Positions 9,109 through 16,842 of a DNA stretch of 49,911 bases are shown piece by piece. A program made the translations under genes and the position numbers. The DNA is from an uncultured Clostridia bacterium (GTDB lineage Bacteria > Bacillota > Clostridia > TANB77 > CAG-508): NCBI GenBank assembly GCA_947632535.1, contig CANRPR010000006.1:1-49911 (forward strand), read 5' to 3'. Numbering within the stretch: position 1 is the first letter of the stretch; every line of letters begins with the position of its first letter. The notes below the pieces were generated by a model. The model was not told the DNA's origin and made no database searches. It was given only the letters and a program-made list of their open reading frames with translations.

Positions 9109-9396
9109 TTATTCACCTGATTCTGTATTTAAGATTTTTGATATATTAAAACGTAAACGCTTTTTCCCCATTTCTTCAACGTTTTCAATTCCTAAACTAC
9201 TTGCATATTCTCTCAATTCTGCAAGTGTCATTTCTTCAAGCGGATTTTCTGAAAAATCATTTGAATTTATTTCTGATTTTTTTTCAGCTTTATTTTCTTT
9301 TGATTTTTCAGAAATTGTCCAGCCTGAATTTTGGAATTGTGTTATTGTCGAAAATGGTATTTTTATTTTGCGCCCTCTTTTTTCAACAATAACCAT
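9109..9396 (-). CDS. Small head-region protein with SAP/HeH-like C-terminus
   Basis: This 95-aa protein has a basic start (VIVEKRGRKIKIPFSTITQF), a charged Lys/Glu linker and a C-terminal helix-turn-helix of SAP/HeH or Rho-N type (MTLAELREYASSLGIENVEE). Such proteins are often found directly after the major capsid gene in Firmicutes phages, with unknown roles. AGGATTAATAA precedes the ATG. Nucleic-acid binding is inferred from the C-terminal motif only. Confidence 0.7.
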   Translation of the reverse strand: MVIVEKRGRKIKIPFSTITQFQNSGWTISEKSKENKAEKKSEINSNDFSENPLEEMTLAELREYASSLGIENVEEMGKKRLRFNISKILNTESGE

Positions 9397-9399
9397 TTA

Positions 9400-10440
9400 T
9401 TAATCCTCAGATGTAAGGTCTGCTATAATTACCTGATTTGCTGTCGGGAAGTCAGGTAAACAAAGCATTGTAACTTTTGTTTCAACATTTACGGGGTCTG
9501 CTCTCTGCATTGTAGTAATTGCAACACCTGTATCGGTAATTGATACATTCGCAATCGAAGCACTCATTAAGTCGCTCTCTTCCGGTGTTGTACCGAACCA
9601 AGTGTTTCCGAGTATGCCGTCCGGAACAAGAACAAGAACATCATCAGGAACATAAGGTGTAAGTTTCTTGTTATCGTCAACAAACTTCTTAGTATATACA
9701 GCCACCTGTATTCCAAGACGTTCCTGTAGCAGTCTTACAAGCTGACTGTCGGAAACAGATACCGCCGTATCATTTCCAAGAATAGCGTTTCTAATTGATG
9801 TATTCTTAAGGAAATAGTTCCAAGTCTTACGAGAACAGATTGCCTTTGTAGGTCTTATACCTGTTTCATCTTCAATCATATCTTGCCAAGTCTGAATATC
9901 GCCCATAATATCGGCGGTTACTTCGCTCCAAGATACTGAAACAGTAGGCTTATGTTCCCCAGGTACACCATAATCATAATCATAGTCTTGACCATTTGCA
10001 GATATTGAAATCATACCCGTTGTGAGTGCTTGCATACGCATTTGCTCTCGCCTCGAAGCTGCACCTAAAAGCAGTGTTGCTGTATCATCGAATACCTTAT
10101 TAACAATCAAGTCAATATAATTCTGGTTTCCCGTTGCCATTACCTTATTAAGTTCCTGTCTCGCTGTTTCATCAATAAGCATAGACTCTTTAAAGAAAGG
10201 CATTGATGTTCTAACTGTTTCAAAGCCAATTCTCGGACGGAGTACGGCGGAAACATCAAAAGCGGAAGGCTTTAAAACGATAGGATTGCCGCTTGCACCT
10301 TTAAGCCACTTTAATTCCATTCCAAGTTGTTTATTATCTGGAAAAAGCATTTCACCAAGAAAAGGCGGTTGATTTTGTCTAAGCGTTTCCCAATATGTTG
10401 CTATTTCTCTTGAACTAACTAAATCAAAAATTGTAGGCAT
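9400..10440 (-). CDS. Major capsid protein, lambda gpE-like (HK97 fold)
   Basis: This 346-aa protein matches the gpE family in length and in marker segments: FDLVSSREIATYWETLRQNQ, LFPDNKQLGMELKWLKGA, RPRIGFETVRTSMPFFKESM, and EDETGIRPTKAICSRKTWNY. It is preceded by scaffold and decoration genes and followed by the connectors, the canonical head gene order. AAAGGAGGAAAATAAA before the ATG is one of the strongest ribosome sites in the window, as expected for an abundant protein. Its codon and base composition is slightly less AT-rich than the early genes, also as expected. Confidence 0.95.
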   Translation of the reverse strand: MPTIFDLVSSREIATYWETLRQNQPPFLGEMLFPDNKQLGMELKWLKGASGNPIVLKPSAFDVSAVLRPRIGFETVRTSMPFFKESMLIDETARQELNKVMATGNQNYIDLIVNKVFDDTATLLLGAASRREQMRMQALTTGMISISANGQDYDYDYGVPGEHKPTVSVSWSEVTADIMGDIQTWQDMIEDETGIRPTKAICSRKTWNYFLKNTSIRNAILGNDTAVSVSDSQLVRLLQERLGIQVAVYTKKFVDDNKKLTPYVPDDVLVLVPDGILGNTWFGTTPEESDLMSASIANVSITDTGVAITTMQRADPVNVETKVTMLCLPDFPTANQVIIADLTSED

Positions 10441-10475
10441 TTTATTTTCCTCCTTTATAAAACGAATTATTTTAA

Positions 10476-10847
10476 TTAATTATCTTTTAAAAATGTAATA
10501 TTTCCTTTAAGTGCTGTTTTCACGTCTTGGGTAATAAGTTCTGCTGTAGTTTTATCAATGCGGTCAAGATTTACGAAACCAGTAAGCAGGAGCGTTCCAT
10601 TATTATCGCCCTTTGTTACGTCTACATCGTGCAAAAGTATTCCCTTTGTGTCGCTGCCTGTTTCGTCCTTTTCAAATTGTGTTGTACGGTCTTCCAAGTC
10701 ACCTTTCATTGGTGTTCCTGCTTTTACAACGCCGTCCGTTCCTGAGTCTTGCTTTACAATAATGCTAACACTTACAGCATTATCAGTACAGAAAAGAATA
10801 TCAACGGGCGAAGTTACCTTTGTTGTCGTGATACCTACATTATACAT
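10476..10847 (-). CDS. Head decoration / capsid-stabilising-like protein
   Basis: This 123-aa protein lies between scaffold and major capsid, the position of gpD-like decoration proteins. It contains segments usual for this group: GTDGVVKAGTPMKGDLEDRT and ILLHDVDVTKGDNNGTLLLT, then FVNLDRIDKTTAE. The VKAGTPM and GILLHDVDVTKG-type segments are known from head fibre or decoration proteins of Firmicutes phages. It probably trimerises on the capsid surface. Confidence 0.8.
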   Translation of the reverse strand: MYNVGITTTKVTSPVDILFCTDNAVSVSIIVKQDSGTDGVVKAGTPMKGDLEDRTTQFEKDETGSDTKGILLHDVDVTKGDNNGTLLLTGFVNLDRIDKTTAELITQDVKTALKGNITFLKDN

Positions 10848-10868
10848 TTGACATCTTCCTTTCTTAAA

Positions 10869-11495
10869 TTAATCTTTAAAATATGGATTTTTGTTTTCGC
10901 TAATTCCGAAACCGTTATTTTTCATTCGCTTTTCAGCTAATGCCGCTCCATAGCTACCAGTAGTATTATTATTAGCTGCCTTATTGTTCGGCATAGTACC
11001 TGTACCGCTGTTTTTTGGACTTGGATTTTCTGTGGTAAAAAAACCCGAATAAGCTACATTTTCTTTCAAAGTTTTTATAACAGTTTCAATATTATTTTCG
11101 TCATTTACTTTACTTAAAACAATAGCAGAAAAATCCTCTGCACATTCAGCTTTAACGCCGTTTTTAATCGCTTCTGTCATTGTTTTAAGTTTTTTGTTTT
11201 CGGCTTCCAATTGTGCGGAAAAAGATTTTTGTTTATTAATTTCTTCATTTGCCTTTTGCAAGTCAGTTTTTTGTGCTTCAACATCTGCAAGATATTTAGC
11301 AAGTCCCTGTTTTGCACTGTCAAAATCCGATACGCCTAAGTCTTTTAAAATTGCTGTTTTGGCTTTTTCACGCTCAATTTTTAGAAACGAATTTAATTCC
11401 GACTGTGTAAATGTTTTTTCTGCATTTACATTGTTTTCTGAATTTACATTTTCGTTCGCCTCTGTAGTCGTTACATTTGCATTTTGATTTTCCAT
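10869..11495 (-). CDS. Capsid scaffolding protein
   Basis: This 208-aa, highly charged, coiled-coil protein begins with an Asn/Glu-rich tail, then FTQSELNSFLKIEREKAKTA, the start of phage scaffold proteins that often read (T/V)FTQxEVDxIxxxR. A long coiled coil (about residues 60-110) follows, with a flexible Gly/Asn-rich end (PNNKAANNNTTGSYGAALAE). It lies directly before the decoration and capsid genes. AGAAAGGAAAAATAATT precedes the ATG. It should drive procapsid assembly and then leave. Confidence 0.9.
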   Translation of the reverse strand: MENQNANVTTTEANENVNSENNVNAEKTFTQSELNSFLKIEREKAKTAILKDLGVSDFDSAKQGLAKYLADVEAQKTDLQKANEEINKQKSFSAQLEAENKKLKTMTEAIKNGVKAECAEDFSAIVLSKVNDENNIETVIKTLKENVAYSGFFTTENPSPKNSGTGTMPNNKAANNNTTGSYGAALAEKRMKNNGFGISENKNPYFKD

Positions 11496-11544
11496 AATTA
11501 TTTTTCCTTTCTTACCTTACAAAAATGTGTAAGTGCATTTAAAC

Positions 11545-11563
11545 CTGATTTTTTTAAAATCAG
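11545..11563 (-). other. AT-rich hairpin before the scaffold gene
   Basis: A perfect eight-base stem (CTGATTTT with AAAATCAG) and a three-base loop lie between tRNA-Gln and the scaffold gene. It is not followed by a U tract on the transcribed strand, so it is more likely a processing or leader structure than a terminator. Confidence 0.4.
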
Positions 11564-11579
11564 TAAAAATTATTTTTAA

Positions 11580-11655
11580 TGGCTGGGATAGGTGGATTTG
11601 AACCACCGAAATTACGGAGTCAAAGTCCGCTGTCTTACCGCTTGACTATATCCCA
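11580..11655 (-). tRNA. tRNA-Gln (anticodon TTG)
   Basis: The reverse strand folds as a full cloverleaf of 76 bases: acceptor TGGGATA pairing TATCCCA, a D arm, an anticodon arm with loop CTTTGAC giving anticodon TTG, a TΨC arm with GGTTCAAATCC, and an encoded CCA end. It reads CAA, the favoured Gln codon in this AT-rich genome. It is a normal decoding tRNA, not a suppressor. Confidence 0.95.
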
Positions 11656-11739
11656 AAATAAAAACAGTTTTTTTTTTGAAGGCAAATTTGTTTTAAGGAG
11701 AATAAATTTGTTTAGTCGGAAAAACTGTAAAAACGACTT

Positions 11740-11826
11740 TGGTACTGGTAATGGGACTCGAACCCATACGGTACTAAAACCCTGAGATTTTAAGTCTCAT
11801 GTGACTGCCTATTTCACCATACCAGC
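11740..11826 (-). tRNA. tRNA-Leu (anticodon TAA)
   Basis: The reverse strand gives an 87-base class II tRNA: acceptor GCTGGTA with TACCAGT (one G-U), anticodon arm TGAGA-CTTAAAA-TCTCA with anticodon TAA, a long variable arm, a GGTTCGAGTCC T arm and an encoded CCA. It reads UUA, a codon heavily used here. It lies 84 bases upstream of the tRNA-Gln on the same strand, so the two are probably co-transcribed and processed from the head operon leader. Confidence 0.95.
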
Positions 11827-11837
11827 ATATATATAAA

Positions 11838-11893
11838 AAGAGAAATAACGATTAAAAGCTATCTGCATTCGCTTTATAACTGTTATTTCTCTT
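11838..11893 (-). other. Long hairpin upstream of the tRNA pair
   Basis: Twelve-base arms (AAGAGAAATAAC and its exact complement) enclose a 32-base loop that contains a further AAAGC/GCTTT stem. On the transcribed strand the hairpin is followed by TTTATATATAT, then the tRNA-Leu 5' end. It could be a weak, leaky terminator after the MazG-like gene or an RNase III processing site that frees the tRNAs. Confidence 0.5.
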
Positions 11894-11929
11894 ATAAGCT
11901 ATTTATTTATTTTATTAAGCTGATTTTTT

Positions 11930-12265
11930 TTATTTTTTATAATATTCAGCTTCATAGCCTTTTTGTGTCTTGTGTGCCATTGCCGCTAACTGTAAACATT
12001 CATATGCCCCATTAATTGCATATTTATAAATTAAATCCATTATATTTTCTGTGTCGGTATCATCAAATTTTACACATTGCCAAAATTGCGTATTTATTAA
12101 AATATTTAATTTTTCTATTTCGTTTTCGGCTTCTTCCAATTCCTCACGCATTACCGCATACGCTTCATGCGGAGAATTGTGCTTTGCACCGAATTTTTCA
12201 ATTGCATTTTCATATTCCTTTTTTGCCAAACTTTCAAGAGCTTTTAATATTTGTGGATTATTCAT
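11930..12265 (-). CDS. MazG-like (all-alpha NTP-PPase superfamily) protein, tentative
   Basis: This 111-aa helical protein contains SPHEAYAVMREELEEAENEI, resembling the EExxE metal motif of MazG-like pyrophosphohydrolases, and a later helix GAYECLQLAAMAHKTQ that resembles the second conserved helix in phage MazG-like proteins. It is the first gene after the consensus promoter at 12.3 kb and precedes the tRNAs and head genes. A house-cleaning or alarmone-related role is possible but not shown. AGGTGAATAAAA precedes the ATG. Confidence 0.6.
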   Translation of the reverse strand: MNNPQILKALESLAKKEYENAIEKFGAKHNSPHEAYAVMREELEEAENEIEKLNILINTQFWQCVKFDDTDTENIMDLIYKYAINGAYECLQLAAMAHKTQKGYEAEYYKK

Positions 12266-12297
12266 TTTTATTCACCTACTACCATTTTTCATTATTT

Positions 12298-12326
12298 ATT
12301 ATATCACAAAATTATTAAGTTGTCAA
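12298..12326 (-). promoter_or_regulatory. Sigma-A-type promoter for the MazG/tRNA/head/tail operon
   Basis: The reverse strand has a perfect TTGACA (-35, 12321-12326), a 17-base spacer and a perfect TATAAT (-10, 12298-12303). The TG two bases before the -10 makes it an extended -10 promoter. The first gene starts about 33 bases downstream. This is the only consensus promoter before the capsid and tail genes, so it probably drives them. Confidence 0.85.
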
Positions 12327-12353
12327 CATTTATAGACATATTCATAAAATGTT

Positions 12354-12369
12354 TACATTTGTAAATGTA
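12354..12369. promoter_or_regulatory. Palindromic operator-like site upstream of the head promoter
   Basis: TACATTTGTAAATGTA has perfect seven-base arms around a two-base centre. It sits 28 bases upstream of the -35 box, a position usual for an activator or repressor. No cognate regulator can be named. Confidence 0.5.
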
Positions 12370-12376
12370 CCCTAAA

Positions 12377-12471
12377 ACCGTACAGAAATGCCGTACAATC
12401 AACTGTATTCCGATAATAGTAAGGCATACCACTAACATATTGCCGTCAATTGTGCGGCGTTTCTGTACGGT
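12377..12471. repeat. Long inverted repeat with CCGTACA-type iterons
   Basis: Two 23-base arms (12377-12399 and 12449-12471) are complementary except for two positions. Each arm contains two copies of a heptamer (CCGTACA, or the variant CCGCACA) separated by seven bases, so four copies lie in a head-to-head array. The 49-base loop holds a further GGCA/TGCC stem. The array begins at the stop codon of the upstream gene and has no U tract, so it is not a simple terminator. Both mismatches become G-U pairs only on plus-strand RNA. Binding-site array, replication element or structured RNA all remain possible. Confidence 0.7.
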
Positions 12472-12690
12472 CTACGGCTTTATCTGCTTATTATGTACTC
12501 TTAAAAAATATATTTCGGCTGGCATGTTCTTTATATATGACCGTCTGCCGTGTTGATTACTTTGCCATATCTCTTTTTGATGTTGTTTTCTGCTTTTCAT
12601 TTCTTCTTGATACTGCTTGTATCTTTCACAATTGACATGACACTTTGTAGAGCGTTCTTCACAGTCTTGACACGGACAATTTATTTTCAT
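12472..12690 (-). CDS. Cys-rich small protein
   Basis: This 72-aa protein begins KINCPCQDCEERSTKCHVNC, a Cys-dense metal-binding-like start (five Cys and one His within 20 residues), followed by a charged helix (YKQYQEEMKSRKQHQKE). Similar short proteins with CPCxxCxxRxxxCH are common in Firmicutes phages, with no known role. The ATG at 12690 follows GAGGTGAAAAGA; an earlier GTG lies inside that ribosome site. It is the last gene of the portal/MuF unit before the repeat element. Confidence 0.75.
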   Translation of the reverse strand: MKINCPCQDCEERSTKCHVNCERYKQYQEEMKSRKQHQKEIWQSNQHGRRSYIKNMPAEIYFLRVHNKQIKP

Positions 12691-12711
12691 TCTTTTCACC
12701 TCAAAATATTT

Positions 12712-13617
12712 TTAAACATTGTGTCCTAAATATCTCGCATATGCTGTTATTTCAGGGTCATTTTTTCCAAGCACCCAATCTGCTAATCTGTCCGCTATAT
12801 CATTCATATTTGGCATTACAGCTTCCCATGTACACATTCCATTAGGGTGGTCAAGCGGCAATTCGTCTTTTGGATATATTTTACCTTCCCTATCCAAACA
12901 TATTGGGCAGACTCTTCCGCTGTTCGATATAAGCCATCTGAAACCTGTTACAAACGGATTCGGTTTACAAACTGTTATCAAGCTTTGCTGATATGCGTGA
13001 GATACAAGCGTTCTCGCTAATCGTTGTGCATTGTAGTCTATCTGTTGTGTTGACCCAGGATAAACCTTTCCCCAGTCCCACGGCTTTTTTGCTTTTGGGT
13101 CAACATATTTTTCTAAGTCTCTTGCTATTTCTAAAGCTGATTTATTTTCGGCAATTCCCTGCGCTACTATTTTATCAATATCATCTTGATTTTTTTTTAA
13201 ATCTGCCCATAATGCTTTTGAAAAACTCCACGGCTTTTTATAAACTGTTCCGTTTAGCACATTTGCAATTATATCAGTTGATACATTACCGTTTAAATTT
13301 GCAAAATTAAAACCAATTTTAGAATTAATTTTATCCATATTTTCCACGACTGCTTCTGAAACAGATAACATATTTTTTGGTATTTTTATATTTAATTCAT
13401 TGTGTATATTTGTTAATTCATTCTTTATGCTTGATTTTAAATCATTTAATTGCTGTATCCTTAAATATGTTGTCGCTGTTTTCGGCTGTCTTGCAAAATG
13501 TTCTATTTGTTTATCAATTTTTTTTACTGTATTTTCGTATAATTTTACAATTTCTTTTGCCTGCTGATTTGTAATGTTATATCTTGTTTTATCAGCGTCT
13601 GAAAATTTAAATTCCAT
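12712..13617 (-). CDS. Phage minor head protein, MuF-like
   Basis: This 301-aa protein follows the portal gene, the usual place for MuF/SPP1 gp7-type proteins. The C-terminal half has the MuF signature: ARTLVSHAYQQSLITVC, then GFRWLISNSGRVCPICLDRE, and LPLDHPNGMCTWEAVM with CPxC and H-x4-C that could bind a metal. The N-terminal half is helical (IVKLYENTVKKIDKQIEHFA). It has no obvious ribosome site and begins shortly after the portal stop, which suggests coupling. A small copy number is expected inside the capsid near the portal. No toxin domain is fused. Confidence 0.88.
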   Translation of the reverse strand: MEFKFSDADKTRYNITNQQAKEIVKLYENTVKKIDKQIEHFARQPKTATTYLRIQQLNDLKSSIKNELTNIHNELNIKIPKNMLSVSEAVVENMDKINSKIGFNFANLNGNVSTDIIANVLNGTVYKKPWSFSKALWADLKKNQDDIDKIVAQGIAENKSALEIARDLEKYVDPKAKKPWDWGKVYPGSTQQIDYNAQRLARTLVSHAYQQSLITVCKPNPFVTGFRWLISNSGRVCPICLDREGKIYPKDELPLDHPNGMCTWEAVMPNMNDIADRLADWVLGKNDPEITAYARYLGHNV

Positions 13618-13628
13618 AATTATTTTAA

Positions 13629-15122
13629 TTATTCAAATGTTGGTGGTACATATGCGGAAGCACTCTGAAAAATTGTTTGCTCTTTTAATATTTGTTCAAT
13701 TTCCTTATCTGCGTCCTCGTCCGTCATTCTTTGCCATTTTTTCAAATACGATTTTATTGACCTTGTTTTTGTAGACACTTCTGCCATATCAATTTGTTTT
13801 TCTGTATCCTCATCCTCTGGAAGTGCATATTGATTTTCTATATTTATTGTGTATTCAACTTCCTGCAAATTTTCACTAATATATTGTTTTGTAATTGCAG
13901 GATATAATAATGCACCGTCAATTAAACATTTTATTATAAACTCTAATTCTGTTCCCCAAACAAGGAATTTTTCGTCACATCTAACAATTAAACTCCAATA
14001 AATAGCTTTCAAGGATTTTCCGCTTGTTACAATTCCTTGTAAATCATCAGGCGTAATACTTGGCATATCTACATTTTCATACATTGTGTTATTAATTCTC
14101 TTTAGTGTTGTATTTAACGGCTCACTATAATTCATTCCCGTTTCAAGTACACCAATTTGACCTTTTGCACTTTCATTTGTTAATGTATTGCTTTCTAAAT
14201 CCCAATAAGCACCGGGGGCAATTTGTAGCCCCTTTGTTGACGCTGGAGTCATATCAACAGAATAAATAATTGCGTTCATTGATTTCCTTTCGGAGTCCAT
14301 ATCTTCATTTGCAAGTTTTGAATATGCAACCTCATAATCGTAAAGACTCGCTACTTCGCTTTCTCCGTAAACATCGCCTAACAAACTTCCATTAATTATA
14401 ACAGTAGCAGGAATATAATTAAATTTTGTTATTTCGTCTGTAATTAATTCTTCAACTAAATCACCATTACCATTATATATATTTTCTGATATATGACAAA
14501 AACCATTTTCAACCCAATATTTCTTTTTTTGTATTCTCTGCTCATCTTTGTCGACCGCATTATTCAGCGAAAAGAAAATAATAAATTTTTTCAACCTGTC
14601 ATTTTCGTCTAATTCATAAGTAAATTCTAAGGAAGGAATAAATTTCAGCGTTATTCCTGTTTCTTCATTGAAATTACAAACTACTGCAACTCTTTTACCG
14701 ATAAAACAATCTTTTGCAGCTTTTGCAATTGCACTTTTAAAATGACTTTTTTTCAGTACTACATCAATATATTGCCTATATATATCGACCTTATCGTTAT
14801 CCGCTTCCGTGTTTGTAATTGACCGCAAATTAATTTCAGGCGTTTTCGCAAACATAAATCTTGCTTCTTTGTCGATTACTGTTTTTATTTTTTTAAAATG
14901 TAAATCAGACGGTACATAATCGGTTGATGTTGTTTTAACAAATTCTGCACCGTTTTCATATATATTATAGTATTTAATTATTTCGCCCATTTCTTTAAGT
15001 ACTGTATCACCATACAGACCGCCTAATTCGTCTGTAATTAAATTTTTCGGTATCCACGGATAAAGTATTTTTTTTATTGGCTCAGTAATTAAATTAATTA
15101 TTGGATTTTCTACCTTGCTCAT
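13629..15122 (-). CDS. Portal protein, SPP1 gp6-like
   Basis: This 497-aa protein has the length and order of SPP1-type portals: LKKIKTVIDKEARFMFAKTP near residue 90, VIINGSLLGDVYGESEVASL in the middle (the GLSDVPEGEIxSLIDAYN-like region) and DMPSITPDDLQGIVTSGKSL, a well-conserved portal segment (SGxALxxxY-like). It ends with an acidic, helical tail. It forms the 12-fold ring through which TerL pumps DNA, and it sits downstream of the terminase across an inserted accessory island. Confidence 0.92.
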   Translation of the reverse strand: MSKVENPIINLITEPIKKILYPWIPKNLITDELGGLYGDTVLKEMGEIIKYYNIYENGAEFVKTTSTDYVPSDLHFKKIKTVIDKEARFMFAKTPEINLRSITNTEADNDKVDIYRQYIDVVLKKSHFKSAIAKAAKDCFIGKRVAVVCNFNEETGITLKFIPSLEFTYELDENDRLKKFIIFFSLNNAVDKDEQRIQKKKYWVENGFCHISENIYNGNGDLVEELITDEITKFNYIPATVIINGSLLGDVYGESEVASLYDYEVAYSKLANEDMDSERKSMNAIIYSVDMTPASTKGLQIAPGAYWDLESNTLTNESAKGQIGVLETGMNYSEPLNTTLKRINNTMYENVDMPSITPDDLQGIVTSGKSLKAIYWSLIVRCDEKFLVWGTELEFIIKCLIDGALLYPAITKQYISENLQEVEYTINIENQYALPEDEDTEKQIDMAEVSTKTRSIKSYLKKWQRMTDEDADKEIEQILKEQTIFQSASAYVPPTFE

Positions 15123-15295
15123 TTATTTTTTATTCCCTCGCTTTCTTTTATTTCTTTTATTATGTTTTCTGAATTTTTAGGAATATAATTTAAAATGTCA
15201 TTATCAATAATACCACATTTACCACAAATAGTTTTTGTGCCTGTTGTGCCTAATAATCTACTTATAAAATAATTGCCTAAATTTTCATCGTACAT
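15119..15295 (-). CDS. Small CxxC protein before the portal gene
   Basis: A 58-aa frame runs from the ATG at 15295 to a TGA that overlaps the portal ATG. It contains a single CGKC pair (GTKTICGKCGIIDNDILNYI) and a Lys/Glu-rich end. The stop-start overlap supports a real, coupled gene. Its function is unknown; one CxxC could give a zinc-bridged dimer. Confidence 0.65.
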   Translation of the reverse strand: MYDENLGNYFISRLLGTTGTKTICGKCGIIDNDILNYIPKNSENIIKEIKESEGIKNK

Positions 15296-15301
15296 TTTAT
15301 T

Positions 15302-15757
15302 TTACCTTTCTTGATTTAAATCCTTTAAAATCGGCTCAACTAATCCTATTGGTAAACCTAAATCCCTATATACTGTTTTTATATTATCGTCAAACCATCT
15401 GCAAGAATATCTATATAATTGACTGTTGTCAAACTTGACGTTCCCCCATTTTCCTGTATTTATTAATTTTGTATAAAACTTATGTATTACTTGCATTGCT
15501 GTATAATTTCTGAAATTACTGCATTTAATTTCATTACATTCCCAATGTGTTTTTCTAAGTCCATTTTTATCTATAACAATATTTCCTTGTTTGTCTTTAA
15601 CCCAATTTCTGAAATATCCTTGTATTCTTAATATGTTCGGATTTTCTCCATCAATTATAAATATTATTTTTTTAATGTCAGCTACATTTGTTTTAAATTC
15701 CCACGTTAATTTATAATTGCTTTTTCTGTCTGTATTTAAACATAATGGTTTATTCAT
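15302..15757 (-). CDS. Hypothetical protein in the terminase-portal island
   Basis: This 151-aa soluble protein is basic and aromatic-rich (IQGYFRNWVKDKQGNIVIDK; QLYRYSCRWFDDNIKTVYRD). No family is recognised. It follows the degenerate methyltransferase gene by four bases and may act with it. Confidence 0.7.
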   Translation of the reverse strand: MNKPLCLNTDRKSNYKLTWEFKTNVADIKKIIFIIDGENPNILRIQGYFRNWVKDKQGNIVIDKNGLRKTHWECNEIKCSNFRNYTAMQVIHKFYTKLINTGKWGNVKFDNSQLYRYSCRWFDDNIKTVYRDLGLPIGLVEPILKDLNQER

Positions 15758-15761
15758 CTTA

Positions 15762-16661
15762 TTAATACCACCGATTATTTATTTTAAATCTGTCAAAACT
15801 ATTATTATTTTTATTTTCAGCAATATTTTTATTATCACTGATTTTATTTTCTGATTTTTGTCCTTGCATTAGAATATTTAAACCGTGAAACATTCTCCGC
15901 AAAGTCCAAGTATCTGAAAAATAAATCGGCGTGAAAAAATATTTTTCTGCATTTTCGTTAAAATTAGGGTTAGGGTCTGAAAGTGTATTCGTATTAATTA
16001 TTATTGCCGATACTCCAATTAATGATAATTGAATATATGCCATATAACAACAAATAATATCAACGTCATTCCCGACAAAATAAACGTGATTTTGATAGTT
16101 TAAATTTCCTTTTGCTAATATTTCTTTACACCTGTTAGCAGCTGAAATTAATGTAGCCGCTCCACCGACTGCACAATCATTCACGCTTGCGTATCCTTTT
16201 TCTTTTATAACTTGTATTAATGTGTTTTCGTCTATTGATATATTCGACATCATAGCACAAACATCACATGGTGTGAAAAATTGCCCTGTTACATTATTTG
16301 ATATGTTCAACAGCATATACATTTTACCGAGAAAATCCTGATTTTGATTTCTGTCAAATTCCATTACTAAATATGTAAACATATCAATTATTATTTGTCG
16401 CTCATTCTCTGAATATGTTTTCATTATTTCATAATAACGCTTTTCTCGATTTTCCCAAATGGGTTTTAATATTTTGTCTTCCTTATACCAACTGGAGCAT
16501 GAATTCTGTATTCCAATAGCGTACAGTGTCATTAAATCGCTCCACACTGAATATCTATGACGTGAACCACAAAGCTTATTAAATCCTTTTTGAAATTCAC
16601 TTGCAAAATTTAAATCTGCGGTTTTTTGGTTTTTCTGAATATTTTGGCTCTTCATATTCAT
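15762..16661 (-). CDS. N6-adenine methyltransferase-like protein lacking a clear NPPY motif
   Basis: This 299-aa protein keeps the type I HsdM-like SAM-binding features: GQFFTPCDVCAMM at about residue 135 (motif X), VNDCAVGGAATLISAANRC (motif I) and FVGNDVDIICCYMAYIQLSL (motif II/III). The catalytic (D/N/S)PP(Y/F/W) motif expected after it is absent; that place reads IIINTNTLSDPNPN. No target-recognition domain is present. Known phage N-6 DNA methylase relatives of this length exist in Firmicutes. It may bind SAM without methylating, or use a divergent motif. It overlaps the upstream Cys-rich gene by 65 bases. Confidence 0.75.
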   Translation of the reverse strand: MNMKSQNIQKNQKTADLNFASEFQKGFNKLCGSRHRYSVWSDLMTLYAIGIQNSCSSWYKEDKILKPIWENREKRYYEIMKTYSENERQIIIDMFTYLVMEFDRNQNQDFLGKMYMLLNISNNVTGQFFTPCDVCAMMSNISIDENTLIQVIKEKGYASVNDCAVGGAATLISAANRCKEILAKGNLNYQNHVYFVGNDVDIICCYMAYIQLSLIGVSAIIINTNTLSDPNPNFNENAEKYFFTPIYFSDTWTLRRMFHGLNILMQGQKSENKISDNKNIAENKNNNSFDRFKINNRWY

Positions 16662-16842
16662 TTTCTTCCCTATTTTTTATTTTCTTATACTTATTTGCAT
16701 TTGTTATATATTCATTGTAATTCATTCTTTTGCTGTCAAAACATTTATAATATAATTGTGGAAAATAATCATAAGGACAATTTTCTGCAAGTCTACATCT
16801 GTCTGTTTTTTTACACTCAATTTCCTTTGACTGTTCTATCAT
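16597..16842 (-). CDS. Small Cys-rich basic protein
   Basis: This 81-aa protein has four N-terminal Cys (ECKKTDRCRLAENCPYDYFP and YYKCF), possibly a zinc site, and a Lys/Glu-rich tail ending FKFCK. It overlaps both the methyltransferase-like gene downstream and the paralogue upstream, an arrangement typical of tightly packed phage operons. Function unknown. Confidence 0.65.
   Translation of the reverse strand: MIEQSKEIECKKTDRCRLAENCPYDYFPQLYYKCFDSKRMNYNEYITNANKYKKIKNREENEYEEPKYSEKPKNRRFKFCK

Noticed and set aside
11580-11826. Suppressor tRNA or recoded stop codon
   Set aside because: Anticodons are TTG and TAA, reading CAA and UUA; all long genes end normally, so no code change is indicated.
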